Shown here in pieces: positions 1 to 11,978 of a stretch of DNA of 64,000 bases (its first letter is position 1; each line of letters starts with the position of its first letter). Below the pieces are notes generated by a model, which did not search any database, was not told where the DNA came from, and saw only the letters and a program-made list of their open reading frames with translations. The position numbers were made by a program, and so were the translations under genes. The DNA lies in assembly GCA_963082975.1 (NCBI GenBank), contig OY720346.1:31614720-31678719 (forward strand), given 5' to 3'. This DNA comes from Labia minor. Taxonomy: Eukaryota; Arthropoda; Insecta; Dermaptera; Spongiphoridae.

Positions 1-774
1 ATCTTTTTCCTTTCGTTTTACTTTTGTGTATAGGGACATTATAATACAGATAATTTATATCCATTGCTCAGAATTATTAATTTTATTTTTAATATTTTTT
101 TTAAATAGTTGTAAAGTTGATATCATTTACCTCTGATTTCTTCATCGGGAGGCGGAATGAGCACCGTCCGGTACTAAAAACAAAGACATAAGGACAATTA
201 AATTGTGAGAAGAGAAAAAGCAAAATAAAGTATTACTAATTATGTTCTAAAATTAAAATTTTGATTTCAATGAAGTTAACCCATTGAATGCTATGTATAT
301 TGAAAACATAGTAATAACGAAAAATAATTGAATCTAATAATTATATCTTTGAAAGGCTCCTTCGTAAATAAACTGACTGAAAAGAGAAAGAACCCTTAAA
401 GATATCTGCCATTTTTGTTATAAGCTCCTTGACTTGAGTTTCAGTAAATAACAATATACATATACAAAAATAAAAAAAATTTAAAAATATAAAAATAAAT
501 TATTGAATTTCACAAATAAATAAATAAAAAGTATAAAAGCAATCGAATTTTAACAATTACCGTTTTTCTATATATTTTTTTATAATTTATATTCCTTAAA
601 CCATTTACTAGTTTTATTCTTAAAAGCTTTTATAAAATTTAAAGATTTAAACAAAATCGTTATTTTTTTTTCTTGAATTAAAAAATGCATAAGGCAATTG
701 CTATCACAGTGAAATAATTATTTTATGTTCTAAAATTTCAACATTCTATTTATCATTTATGATTTTGTTTTCTT
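1..774. other. AT-rich spacer, no gene seen
   Basis: No open frame with recognisable protein similarity, splice structure or repeat ends was seen. The stretch holds short A/T runs and ATAAA-type low-complexity sequence only. Confidence 0.6.
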
Positions 775-1132
775 CCCAATCAGAACGTCGACGTCGATTA
801 GACGTCTAATCGACGTCTATGAGATCTAGATACGTCTAGATCTAGATTACGTCTAGAAATATCAATTTGGACGTCTATATAGAATTTAATTTAATTTAAT
901 TCAATTCAATTTAGACGTCTGATCTAAATGAAGGTCTAGAAATATCAATTTAGACGTCTTTATAGACATCTAGAAATTTCAATTTAGACATCTAATCTAA
1001 ATCTACGTCTAGAAATATCAATTTAGACGTCTATATAGACATCTAGAAATATCAATTTTCAGTTGTTATATTTCTAGACGTAATCTAGATCTAGACGTAT
1101 CTATTAGACGTCGATTAGACGTTCTGGCTGGG
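775..1132. mobile_element. Palindrome-rich inverted-repeat element (MITE-like)
   Basis: About 358 bp bounded by inverted repeats of roughly 80 bp. The left end runs CCCAATCAGAACGTC and the reverse complement of the right end runs CCCAGCCAGAACGTC; both continue through ATACGTCTAGATCTAGATTA. The interior is a degenerate array of units of about 34 bp (TCTAGAAATATCAATTTAGA followed by CGTCTATATAGACA). The self-complementary words AGACGTCT and CTAGATCTAG recur throughout. There is no coding capacity. It is most simply a non-autonomous DNA transposon, but I could not find a clear target-site duplication and do not recognise the superfamily. The sequence could form extensive hairpins. Confidence 0.6.
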
Positions 1133-1768
1133 TTTTAATTCGTATCATCACCACTCACCTTCATGAATAACATGATTTTGTTTTCAAGAAACCTTAAAAC
1201 AAGTATATTCATTGAAATCATAATATATAATTTTTTAGATTGATCATGTAACTTTCATTTCAATATAATAATATAATATAAGTATAAAATATATTCTCTA
1301 TATTTTGAACGCATGATAACTCATAATAGGACATTTGATAGTTGATATTATTCTATGTATAATTTCTAGTTATAAGTTTTTTGAAAAAATAATATTGTTA
1401 TATCCTATATTAAAGATTAAGTTTTTGTTCCTAGAAATATTAACTTTTTTATTCAAAATTTTGTTACATAATCCTGAACAGTATTGCCATGGACCATAAT
1501 TTAAAATCATGTTAGGAGTAGGAAAAGTTTTAATCGTTTTCAAAAATAGGTTGATGACTTGATCGCCTCAAAATAAATAGAAAGAATCTCTTATTGCCTT
1601 GCTTCAGATGGAAAACATTTTGAGAATAAAATAATATAAAATAACCTCAAATAATATGTTTGAAGAGTTATTATTTTTAAAAAACATTAATTATCCCACT
1701 TTGATCATAGAATAAAAAAACACTAATATTAATTTATTAAATCAAGTCATATAATATAATAGTAATAT
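1133..1768. other. AT-rich spacer
   Basis: No gene, RNA or element end recognised here. Confidence 0.5.
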
Positions 1769-1907
1769 CAGTGGCGCAACCAGGGGGGGGGTTTTGGGGG
1801 TTAAACCCCCCCCCCCCCCCAGGAGAGAAAAAAATATAAATTGCTGTATATTATGTACTATATTACAAATAGAAAAGAAAAAAAAATTCTTACAGTATAA
1901 CTTAGTG

Positions 1908-2118
1908 CAGTGCTCCGCAACCGGTGTGCCGCGGCACACTGGTGTGCCTTAAAGGAGATACAGGTGTGCCGCCGCGATCAAATGAAACTTTTAGAAATCA
2001 AATTATGCGGATTTGGGGGTTATGCGGATTTCTAAAAGTTTCATTTGATCGCGGCGGCACACAGGTATCTCCTTTAAGGCACACCAGTGTGCCGCGGCAC
2101 ACCGGTTGCGGAGCACTG
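1908..2118. mobile_element. hAT-type hairpin MITE with 8-bp target duplication
   Basis: A 211-bp, almost perfect palindrome with arms of about 95 bp and a short central spacer. The ends are CAGTGCTCCGCAACCGG and its inverse. It is flanked by identical 8-mers ACTTAGTG at 1900-1907 and 2119-2126, the duplication length of hAT transposition. The target is the older CAGTGGCGC repeat: the copy at 2239-2513 carries the uninterrupted target. The element has no coding capacity; the open frame across it is a by-product of the palindrome. Confidence 0.88.
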
Positions 2119-2238
2119 ACTTAGTGCATAATAAGTAAGTTTATTTTATTTTAAAAACATTTTAACAAAAATAAAAATTGCTTATTTTTTTGTACAGAAT
2201 TAAATATAAGAAATAAAAAATTATTTTATTATTTCTCC

Positions 2239-2513
2239 CAGTGGCGCAACCAGGGGGGGTTTTGGGGGTTATAACCTCCCCCCCTCCCTCAGGAGAGAAA
2301 AAAATATTAAAATTGCTGTATATTATGTACTATATTACAAATAGAAAAGAAAAAATATAATCCTTTTTTTATTTGAAAAAAAAAATTCTTAAAGTAAAAC
2401 TTAGTGTATAGTAAGTTTATTTTATTTTAAAAAAATTTTAACAAAAATAAAAATTGCTTATTTTTTCGTACAGAATTTAATATAAGAAATAAAAAAAAAT
2501 TTTTATTATTTCT
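2239..2513 (+). repeat. Second copy of the CAGTGGCGC repeat end
   Basis: Repeats 1769-2237 in direct orientation, without the 1908-2118 hairpin insertion. The copies share the CAGTGGCGCAACCAGG start, the homopolymer G/C tract, AGGAGAGAAAAAAATAT and the following A/T-rich sequence. This is either a tandem duplication or two neighbouring insertions. Confidence 0.7.
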
Positions 2514-2689
2514 CCTAAATCATGAAAAACAAAAGACTTAACATAAAATTACTAGATGATTGTGAAATTTTCCAATTTGACTATTATTTAAATATAAAAT
2601 AAATAAAAATATTACTCAAATTCTAAATATTTTTTATTAATAATACATTAATTGCTAATTTCATAAAAATTATGAAGCGAAGACTATTT

Positions 2690-3885
2690 TTTTTAAAATG
2701 GAAACGGGTAAAAATCCCTAAAGGAAAAAATCCAGTCAAAAATCCCTAAAAAGAAAAATCCCTAAGACCGAAAATCCCTGAATAAAAATATCATTGACTG
2801 AAAAAATCCCAAAAAGAAAAAATCACTAAAATCAAAATTTTTCATTTTTGTATTAATTTTAATTACGATTAAGAAAATTTAAATACAAGGTGAGCATGAC
2901 ACCCAGTTGCCTAAGACACGACCTCCCAAGGAGGTAAACGGGCCTGGACCGAAAGTAGGGAAACATAGGTCAAAAAATACATACAAAGGGCCCACACACA
3001 TGATTTAGGGGTGTCAAATTCGTATGTAAAATAAAGGGAATTTACTCAAATTCCGTTTATTAGCATACGTTTTAATAGCTTAATGATTCCAAATACAAAA
3101 TACACCATTTGCACCGTATATTTCACCAGGGAATATATAACGCAATTTGTGAAATTTACTATCATCAGAGGTTGTCTTTTTCATTTTGCTCAATGCATTT
3201 ATAGAAACATCAAATCAATGCCAGAAGTTTTGAAGCTCTATAATGATATAGACAACTCCACTCATTTACGAACTCTTGCAGCTTTGGTTTTGGTACCACC
3301 ATCAAAAGTCATTGTAGCCTACCAAGCATTAGCCGGACGACCAACAGGGTAAAAATTCGTGATCTTTTTTCTTACTTCGAGCGCACTTGGCTAGGTGAAC
3401 AATTTTTGGCTGGCTTTTATGACCCCGAATTCGACATTGGAACATTGGAACATCTACGATGCCACTTTGATGAGTTTGCCTCGAACAAACAATTCATTGG
3501 AAGGTTACAACAATGCTCTTCGTTCACGCTTAGGAGGTTACAAGACATCTGTATGGGACCTGATTAAGCAAATCCATATTGAGCATAACCTTATCTCTTT
3601 GGAAATCTGTCGTGATGTTCGTGGTAAGAAGCCTGATCCACCAAGGAAACGATTCCGCGACTCGCATGATGAGCTTCTGACCATAATGAAAGCAAACCAT
3701 GAAAAATGGGACGCTAAAAAACCAGATGGAACAGATGTGATGACACCAAGCATGATGTATAACTACCTTATTCAAGTCTCTTCGGCTATTCATTATTAAA
3801 TAAGTAAAAAAAATTAGGGAAATTTTTTATTTAGGGATTTATTTTTTTAGAGATATTTTACTTAGGGATTTTTACATGATTTCTT
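2690..3885 (+). mobile_element. MULE (Mutator-like) remnant
   Basis: The edges carry repeated AAAAATCCCTAAA words on the left (2707-2790) and the inverse TTAGGGATTTTT words on the right (3812-3876). The outer bases on each side read GAAA...GTAAAAATCCC when compared in inverse orientation. Between them lies a broken MULE transposase C-terminal region. I could not settle a 9-bp target duplication. It lies within the 1769-4650 composite. Confidence 0.55.
3083..3799 (+). pseudogene. Degenerate MULE-family transposase, C-terminal part
   Basis: Two open stretches in different frames resemble the C-terminal half of arthropod MULE transposases. The first (3083-3352) contains GCLFHFAQCIYRNIKS and LRTLAALVLVPPS. 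The second (3395-3799) contains NIYDATLMSLPRTNNSLEGY, the usual TNN-EG block, followed by a basic region. A stop and frame changes separate them: the intervening YFERTWLG segment is read in another frame. The N-terminal catalytic region is missing. I infer a dead copy. Small repeated TCCCTAA edges on both sides support a transposon origin. Confidence 0.7.
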
Positions 3886-4650
3886 TCAAAATATCCTGCC
3901 ACTACGGACGGACGAAAAGATTTCGAAATCTTAAAGTAGTTTTTTATAAATAACTCCTTTATTATTATGTTTAGGTAAAAATGAATATAATGAAACTTTT
4001 AGTAAATTCGATTTTCTATAAATTTAATACGATAGTATAATTCTCATAAAAATCGGTATTTATTGAGAAAATCAATAAAATGTGCTTTGATACTTTAAAA
4101 AAATTAGGGATTAAACTAACCTTACTTATGGTCCGATCTTGTCCAAAAACAATCCAATCCCCGCCCATCATTCGCAAAAAAAAAACATCTAAATATCAAA
4201 TTTCAAGACAATATCTCATTTTGTCTATAATTTTCGGTAATCTCGGTAACGAACGGCCGGCCGGTTCAAAAAAATTTTTTTGCAGTTTTGGATTCAGAAC
4301 CGTCTGAAAAGTGGAAATCTCGAAAAATCTCGGAGAAAAAATTTTCAAAATTTTCCGACCATCGTATAAGCTATCCTCATTCCATGAGGAAAGCTAAAAT
4401 GATTTACTTATAGCTGGAAAAAATATTTTCTTTCTAAAACTGTGAATACGAGTAAATAAAATACAAAATTAAATTTTTTTGGCAGATTTTGTAAAATCAG
4501 TGTTTCATTTACAAAACTTTTTTAAATATTTAATATAAAAAAAAAATCTTAATGAAAATTTGTCTTTGAGACAGACCGGGGGGGGGGCATAGGAAGGTGG
4601 AGCGGCTAGTCAAAACCCCCCCCCAGGATCAAATCCTGGTTGCGCCACTG

Positions 4651-6170
4651 GTAATATTAATAAAGATACAGATTTATATTAATTAAAAGTCGAATATTTT
4701 ATTTATTTAATAGATTATAAATATGTAATATAATAAATAACATCCCACTACTTTCAATTATGGCTTATGATATAATCCAGATGATTTAAAATATATATAT
4801 TTAATTAATTTTAAAATCAAAAGATAATAAATTTGTATAATATAAATATATAATTAAAACTTATCATTTTAAATAAATGATAAATGAAGTGTTAAAGTTT
4901 GGTTATTAAAATTTTTTAAAACATACATACATACAACAAAAATATTTTTTTTTCTCCATAAGTATACTTATAAATTAGTTGGAATTATTTAGAATGGTGA
5001 TCCATAGCAAGGTTATTAAGAATTGTGTAACAAATATTAGCATAAAAAATTTATTGAAAATCTTTAATATTAACATATCATTTTATATTAGTATATTATT
5101 ATTACGATTTTATAGTTTTCAAAAAATTTACATATTTAGAATTTGTTTTATTATTATTATTATTATTATTATTTTGATTATCTTTTAATATTTATAAACT
5201 TCTCTATATTCTGCACAAGGGTCATGATTTTTGGTAAACTATGAGTATATTTATAATGTAGCATCATTGGGAAAATTAAGCTCTTCATTAATTTAAATGC
5301 TGCTGTCTCTCTCTAAATATATATATTTAAGGTAAAACCGAGAGATATGACGTATAATTAAGATTTTTGCCAAATTTCATACGCTAATACCTATTATGAA
5401 ATTATTATTGGTGTTAATGATACCTACAACTATTAGATATTTTTACCATAAATTACAGTTTTCTTCTTAAACTAAGAACTATTAAAATTTAAAAAAATAA
5501 AAAAATAAACTTTTGTGGAATATCCCTAACAGGGGTGGTGGTATTGCATTGCATATTGGGGATATTGCATATGGGAAATTACAAATAAAACAAAAATAAA
5601 AACTCATCAAGTTGAAATGTTTAAATATTTAATTAGGTTAAGTTTTAAGAATTAAAAAAGTATATAACTTAAATAATATAGTTACATAAGTCTCATACTA
5701 TGAATATTTCCCTTGGTTTACTAAATTGTTTGGAAGTTTCAATTTTTCACTTTTAGGCAGAGGTAAAACGCACGCCATATGCGCCATATCGCTCCTTCGA
5801 CACAATTTTAGAAAATGACTTGCAAATAGTCCCCAATGTTTTGCCCGCGCCAAAACTAGTTTTCAAAAAAGATATAGAAACCTAACCGCCTCATAACCCT
5901 CGATTTTACCGAGTATTATCATTTTAGGATTTTTTTACTGAATCTCATAAAATTAACTATCTTATGTATGTATACTATATATTATGTTAACTAGTTTTGT
6001 TTATGATGTTTCTATTTCTTTTATTACAATATGTTGATACATTTCTTTTGTCTACAAAAAAAAATTATTATAATATAGAAATTATTAAAGAAATATTTTG
6101 TATTTTCTCTCTTTTAAATTTATTGATGTTATGTATACCTTAAAGAAGTGTGTAATTATGTAGCATTAAA
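4651..6170. other. AT-rich spacer
   Basis: Low-complexity AT sequence with a TTA/TAT trinucleotide tract near 5150-5175. The open frame at 4979-5188 is low-complexity Ile/Phe-rich and not supported as a gene. A more balanced patch at 5757-5935 matches nothing I recognise. Confidence 0.5.
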
Positions 6171-6189
6171 GTAAAATGTTTTATTATCA

Positions 6190-6660
6190 CGTTTATCTTT
6201 GTAGCTTTACTGAACTCGAAAGTTCTTGGTCGCAGCAACCATATTTCCCCATGTTTCCCTATACTAAGCTAAACACACTCAACTCCTATTCTCTCCTATC
6301 TCTTTTACGTCTCTTCCTATATTATCCGCGCACCGCGTCCTTCATCTTCCAACCGATCACCCTACAAATATATTTTCGGTAGTCTTTCATCTTTCATTTT
6401 AACCAGGTGTCCTGCCCATCACAACCTTCTCGTTTTTATAATTCTAAACTTGCCTCATAAATGTAACGAAGAATACTTTAGTAATTTCAAATACTCTAAA
6501 TCTACTCTCGTCTCTTAAAGTTATAGACCACGCCTCACACCCGGCAAAATAGTTGTTTTATATATTTTAATTTTGTTTCCCTTTGATAATAATTTTTACA
6601 ATATAAGCCCATTTACTGCATGATAACAGGCATTACCCGAGTGCAACCTCGATGTTATAT
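6190..6660 (-). pseudogene. Diverged non-LTR reverse-transcriptase fragment
   Basis: Shares with the better copies at about 22.33 kb and 50.09 kb the segment beginning CTCGAAAGTTCTTGG and the downstream TTACTGCATGATAACAGGC. Read on the minus strand, those better copies encode the C-terminal part of a LINE reverse transcriptase. Here the frame is heavily broken. Confidence 0.55.
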
Positions 6661-8269
6661 TATTATTTTTTAAAATGAATTAAAAATTATGTAAATTATT
6701 TTTTCATATATCTATTAAAAAATATAATTAAAAACTTTAGATATAATAAGAAGAAAATGTATTATTATTATTATTATTATTTGTCTTTCCACTGCAAAAG
6801 TTGCTGACTCTTTGGGTCGACGCTCTCAAGGGAAAAGTCAACTCAAACACTATTGTAACGATAGGCTTTCTTTAATCAGGTTATAGATGCTGGGGATAAC
6901 GGATTTTTACAGTTTGGTGTATAGGACAAAGTTATTATTATTAAAATTATAATTATAATAATTATTAATATTATTAAAACTATTATTATTATTCATGCAT
7001 TTTTTTCGTATATGAGCGCAAGTAAAATTAATAAATACTAAATTATTATATATTTTAAACTGCCATTAACTTATTTGATTAATAAATGATTTTTCAATAT
7101 TTCATATATTTAAAAATAATTTAAAAAATATTAAGCAAAAAAAAATTATCCAATAATAATTCAGAAATACGAATTGAAATGAAGCATTGCAAGCAGTAAT
7201 TATTAAATGTTAAAAGACGTACAAGGAAGAGAGTTGGCGTAAATATACTAAATGAGACTCATTCTAATTTCTTAATCATTATTTAAAAATGATAATAAAA
7301 TAATAATTCAAATTTTTAATGAGAACTATACTATTTATTTATATATATATGCATGTAATATTATAAAAATAAAAAATACAAATAATAATAAACGAACAAC
7401 TTTTAATTAATATTCTTTAATAAAAGAATCGATTTAAACTTTTAAAAAAACAATCTTTCACCACTTTATATAACTGCGGTCCCTATTAAAGCAAAAATTG
7501 ATTTGATTTTAGGACAAGAAATCGAGTAGGTTCCATTAGATAACAGGAAAATGACTTTTATTAGCATGCCTATTAAGGACGCGAAGATAAGGAATAGAGC
7601 AAAAATGTAGGTATTTTAGATCAAGAAAAGAAAAGGAGAGAAATAATTTTTTAAATGATCAGGAGTTGCGTGAATAGCAATTGCAACAAATATTCAAGAG
7701 CATCACAAAATAAAATTATCCTCAGAAATGATGTTTACCTGGGAGACGCAAGCCTGGATTAAATTAGGTGGGAACATATTCCTGAAAACAAATGGAAAAT
7801 TAATTTTTTGTTTATCCTGAAATGATTGAAATGGACATTTATTGGGTGAGATCTGCTGTATATATTAACACAAAATCGAAAACAGCATTATATAATTTTA
7901 GATACAAGATAGATTTTACATTTGTTATTTATTGCCTCTCAAACCTTACACATTTAATACAATTTACTATTCATTTTCTCTTACATATAGAACGAACGTG
8001 CATATTATATTTACTTTTAAGAAATAATTGTTCCTAAATATAACTAAATTATTTTATTTAAAGAATGAAGTTAACGATTAACTTTTATAAGTAATTTATA
8101 AATTACTTAAATTAATAATTTAAAAAATTATACAATCATTCTGTAAGAGAAATTTTATTGTCAATCACTTCTATCATTTTTAGTTCTAGGAAGAACTCCG
8201 CCAGAGAGTCAAAGAATTTTCGAAATGTCAGTTAAATAGCATTATTATTTAAGTAATTGACGTAAATCA
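6661..8269. other. AT-rich spacer with TTA microsatellites
   Basis: ATT tracts lie near 6760-6780 and 6935-6990. A more balanced segment at 6781-6910 may be the tail of the neighbouring retroelement. No gene recognised. Confidence 0.45.
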
Positions 8270-8272
8270 GTG

Positions 8273-8310
8273 GTCTTCAAACTTTCTGGAGTCGCGGAAC
8301 CCTATACGGT
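8273..8310 (+). repeat. Possible hAT terminal repeat
   Basis: CAGTGGTCTTCAAACTTTCT resembles the CAGTGGTTCTCAAA termini common in hAT elements. The partner end was not found, so this is probably a remnant. Confidence 0.35.
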
Positions 8311-8981
8311 AATATATTATTGGTCTAATATTTTGATATTATGCAATATGATGGGAGTCCATCTGTTGATTAATTTAGTTTGCTATTTTCTTGTGTTTTA
8401 TATTATTTCATTTAATTGATTTCAGTATAGTTTTGCTGCTATTAAGGATCTTTGAAGTCTCCCTCCAACTAGACTACCAAACATCAGGTTCTTTTATTAA
8501 ATTAAATTAAGAGTAAATAGGGTAATTTCAAAAGGATCTGACGTCAGTAAGAAAACATAAAATTTGGACAAACATTATTAAGAATCTTAATTTTTTCAAT
8601 TTAAACTCTATTTAGTTTAACATTCTTTTCAGAACCTTTTTTTGGGATTTGGGATTATTTTTGTCAACGTAGATGACAATCCGATAAGTAAATCGGAAAA
8701 AATTAATAATGAGAATGATTCATTTATCACTTTTTGGATTTTACTGATTTAAACTAAATGAGTTCATATTATTTCTCTGCTACAACCAAATTTTAACAAT
8801 AATTCGTATACCTTCAGAGCTGTCATTATTGGACTTAACTAGTAATATTTCAAACGCTCTCAGTATCAAGTAAGAAATTTTACTTCAATGAAAATTTCAA
8901 TTTTCAACACAATGAATTTTTTTCAAAATTTTTTCTATTTATTAATGTTTTATAATGATTTGTGTAACTTTCTAATAAAAA

Positions 8982-9624
8982 ATAAGTTGACCTGTGGCCA
9001 GGTCCGAACCGACCGACGTTTTGAAGTAAATTAATTTTCAGCTAAAGAAACAATTTCAAATAATTTTAATATATCTGTTAATGTAATAAAAAACAGATAT
9101 GAATATAACATAAATATTTTTAATTTTATTTTATTTATAATATATATGTAAGACCAGGCTGTGACGTCATGAATGGCTGGATGACGTCATATAATTTTAA
9201 ATCAAGAAAAAACTAATAAATATGATTTTCCAGAGGATAAAACCAATACAAAGTGTACGATTCGTGGTGATATATAAAAAAATCTCCTCATGTGAAATTT
9301 GGTGTGAAAATAACCCTTCCCTTCCTATCGTCGATCGCTAATACTACCACTTCCGGTTTCCGGATATACACCAAAAGTTGATCAATTCATCCCACTGATG
9401 CATTAAGTAAATATACCAAATTTCATCAAAATCGGTTGAGCCGTTCAGGCTGTACACATCTATACGGACGGACGGACAGACGGACAGACGGACGGACAGA
9501 CATCATGCTAAAAATACTTTTTTCTGTTTAGAAAATGCATGATTCGTGGAGATATGTAAAAATCTCCACATGTGAAATTTGGTGTGAAAACAATACCTCC
9601 CTTACTATCGTCGGTCGGTAAAAA
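8982..9624 (-). mobile_element. Dispersed family A, near full-length copy
   Basis: Reverse-orientation copy of the repeat also present at 35193-35815 and 56418-57030. In family orientation it begins TTTTTACCGACCGACGATAG and ends CTGGCCACAGGTCAACTTAT. Shared internal landmarks are GTCCGTCC-type iterations, CGGATTTTGATGAAATTTGG, CGGAAACCGGAAGTGGTAGT and two TGACGTCA-like sites. It is non-coding. The leader resembles 5' regions of arthropod Helitron-like elements, but the class is not proven. Confidence 0.75.
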
Positions 9625-11978
9625 CAATATAAAAGTCAAGTTCATAAGAATATTGCCAACTATAAATTATTACTATAGACGTTATATCGTTACTATGGAC
9701 TTAACGGCCCAATAGAATTTTTTCCTAGAATATATAATAATATAATTGTGAAGGTGTTGTAAAAATGATTTATTTTCCGAGATTAAATTTAAAAATTGGT
9801 ACACTCTTAGCATTTTGGCATCTTACATTACTACATAAACTGCTTATAAGCCACTGTTTTAATTAAATGTCTAAATTAAACATGTACACTCTTTTAGCAA
9901 TTTAGCATCTTACATTACTACTATAAACTACTTATAAACCACCGTTTGAATTAAATATCTATGTTACTTTAAAATATATTATTTTAATTCATCGTTTTTT
10001 TTATATATATAAAAAAATTTGTTTAGGAGAATAACATACAATTGCTGAAATATATGTCTTCAACCCAATCAATGGGTTAACATTCTAAGTATAATGTTTC
10101 GAAATTAAAAAATACCAAAAAGTCTCAGTGATATATAATATATTACAATAAGTTTGAAACAAAAGACAGTTGAAATTTTGAAACTAGCTCTAATGGAAGT
10201 TTTAAAATATGATATAATAAAGGAATTAATCTTTAAACGGTAAGTAATAATACTAGAATTAATTACTCTTAGTATATATTTATTTATAGATCATAAAGAA
10301 TGATTTTAAATTTTTACCAATCTTGCATTAAATTGGAAATTTCCATTCACAAAATATCTGATATGATCCAAGGTTATTTTTTCGATTTGATAATTCTCTT
10401 ACACTTGAAGCAAGATATATGTAAAATTTAATGCTATAAATGTTAATAATCTATGTCGAGTTTATTAAATGGAGGGAAGAAGATCCATTTAAGTCAATTA
10501 AGGTAAATTTTGACCATGATTTAAAAATTTAAAACAGAGATAATTCAATAAAAAAAAATTACAAGATTAATATTACAAGATGATCCATTTCATCTCCTTT
10601 CCAAGTCAATTAAAATTAATTGCACCTCTAACTAAATAATAACATCGTTGACGGCCCTCTCTCACGAGTTGATTTGATGAGTTAGAATTAAATAAAGTAC
10701 ATACTGCTGTCATAGAGTATTTTGCAAGATTTCAAAAGCCAGTATCTAATATTTACAAATTAGAATTTAGTTAAAATGTAATTATATAAAACATTTCCCA
10801 AAATATTCTCTTCTTTAAAGTGAATAATGTTTATAAGTAGGTCATTCTTATGTGGACCTTTAACATTAAATATACTTATCATAGAAAAAAAATGTTTAAG
10901 GCAAGGTTAAAAGAGCAATTCTTTTTATCAAGAAAAAAAAAAATGAATGAAAATGTAAATATTGATCTTATTAGTTGGTGAATTTCTTTTTCTTTGTTAA
11001 TAATACATTTGGAAAGGAGAGTGTTTCAAAATATAATCAGGTCAATTTTTATTTTCAACATCTACTAAAATAAATATTCTTTAAATAAATATATAATATG
11101 TATTGTTATAAAATTCAATGAAAATTGAAAAAAATATTATAGATGATTTATGATGAATTGTAAATAAAATAATAATAATATACCGATCATTAGCAATTAC
11201 AGATTAGAGACAAAAACAAATATAATTAATTAATTAATGTGATTTTATTTTTATTTATTGCTCATGATGATTTAATCCCATTTTATCTAATTTTAATCGA
11301 TTTATTTAATTTTTATTTTAGCTATATGAAATGTAATTTTATTAAACTTAACGAATCTTTCTCAACCATATGAATTAAACGAATTATTGACTTATCGTAA
11401 TTTTGTTTACTAAATTTAGGGATTTACTCAAAATAGAGAATGCACCAAATGCAAACTGATAATCAGCTAACTTTTAAGTCATTCTTACCGTAAGCCTACA
11501 AAATTATCAAGTAAAGGTAAAGGGTTAAATCAACAAAACGTTTTATTGATTAATTATAAGTATTTATTTTTAACATTATTAATTAATTTAATATTTATCA
11601 CTAGAGTGAACTCTTTTAAAAAATTCCTTGTTATATTTTTAAAACCGGTCTATGTTGAACCCTATTTATTTTTCGAATTATCTATTTTTTGTTTAATAGA
11701 TACATTCTTCGTCTTTAACAATTGCCCGGGACAAAATGACAAAACTGGGCGGGACGCTGGGACCATACTGTTCCGGTACTTTTGGGAAGCCTAGTTAATC
11801 ATAACATAATTATAAACAATTTTCTTGATATTCAAAAATCTCTTATTTATTAAGAAATAAAAAAGCTCTTTGACTTAACAATAAATATATATATATATAC
11901 CTTTAATGAATTATAAACATTAACCATAAAAATATAAAACAAATTATTTTTCAAATACAATGACAAAAAACAAAAATT
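9625..11978. other. AT-rich spacer
   Basis: Contains two imperfect repeats of about 75 bp near 9790-9865 and 9885-9955 (both with TAGCATTT/TAGCAATTT..CATCTTACATTACTA). A short G/C-richer patch lies at 11722-11793. No gene recognised. Confidence 0.45.

Larger units (their letters stand above)
1769..4650. mobile_element. hAT-ended composite element (nested transposons)
   Basis: The left end begins CAGTGGCGCAACCAGG and the right end finishes with its exact inverse, CCTGGTTGCGCCACTG. The CAGTG start is typical of hAT termini. The flanks share the 7-mer GTAATAT, which suits a decayed 8-bp duplication. Both ends lead into G/C homopolymers. Inside lie a second copy of the left end (from 2239), a MULE remnant (2690-3885) and a small hAT hairpin (1908-2118). 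No hAT transposase remains, so the outer element is non-autonomous or was hollowed out by later insertions. Confidence 0.6.

Noticed and set aside
1742-2124. Open frames on both strands across the hAT hairpin (65 and 66 codons)
   Set aside because: They result from the palindrome and the G/C homopolymer; no protein similarity.
3530-3793. Minus-strand open frames opposite the MULE transposase
   Set aside because: Shadows of the plus-strand transposase remnant, which has family motifs.
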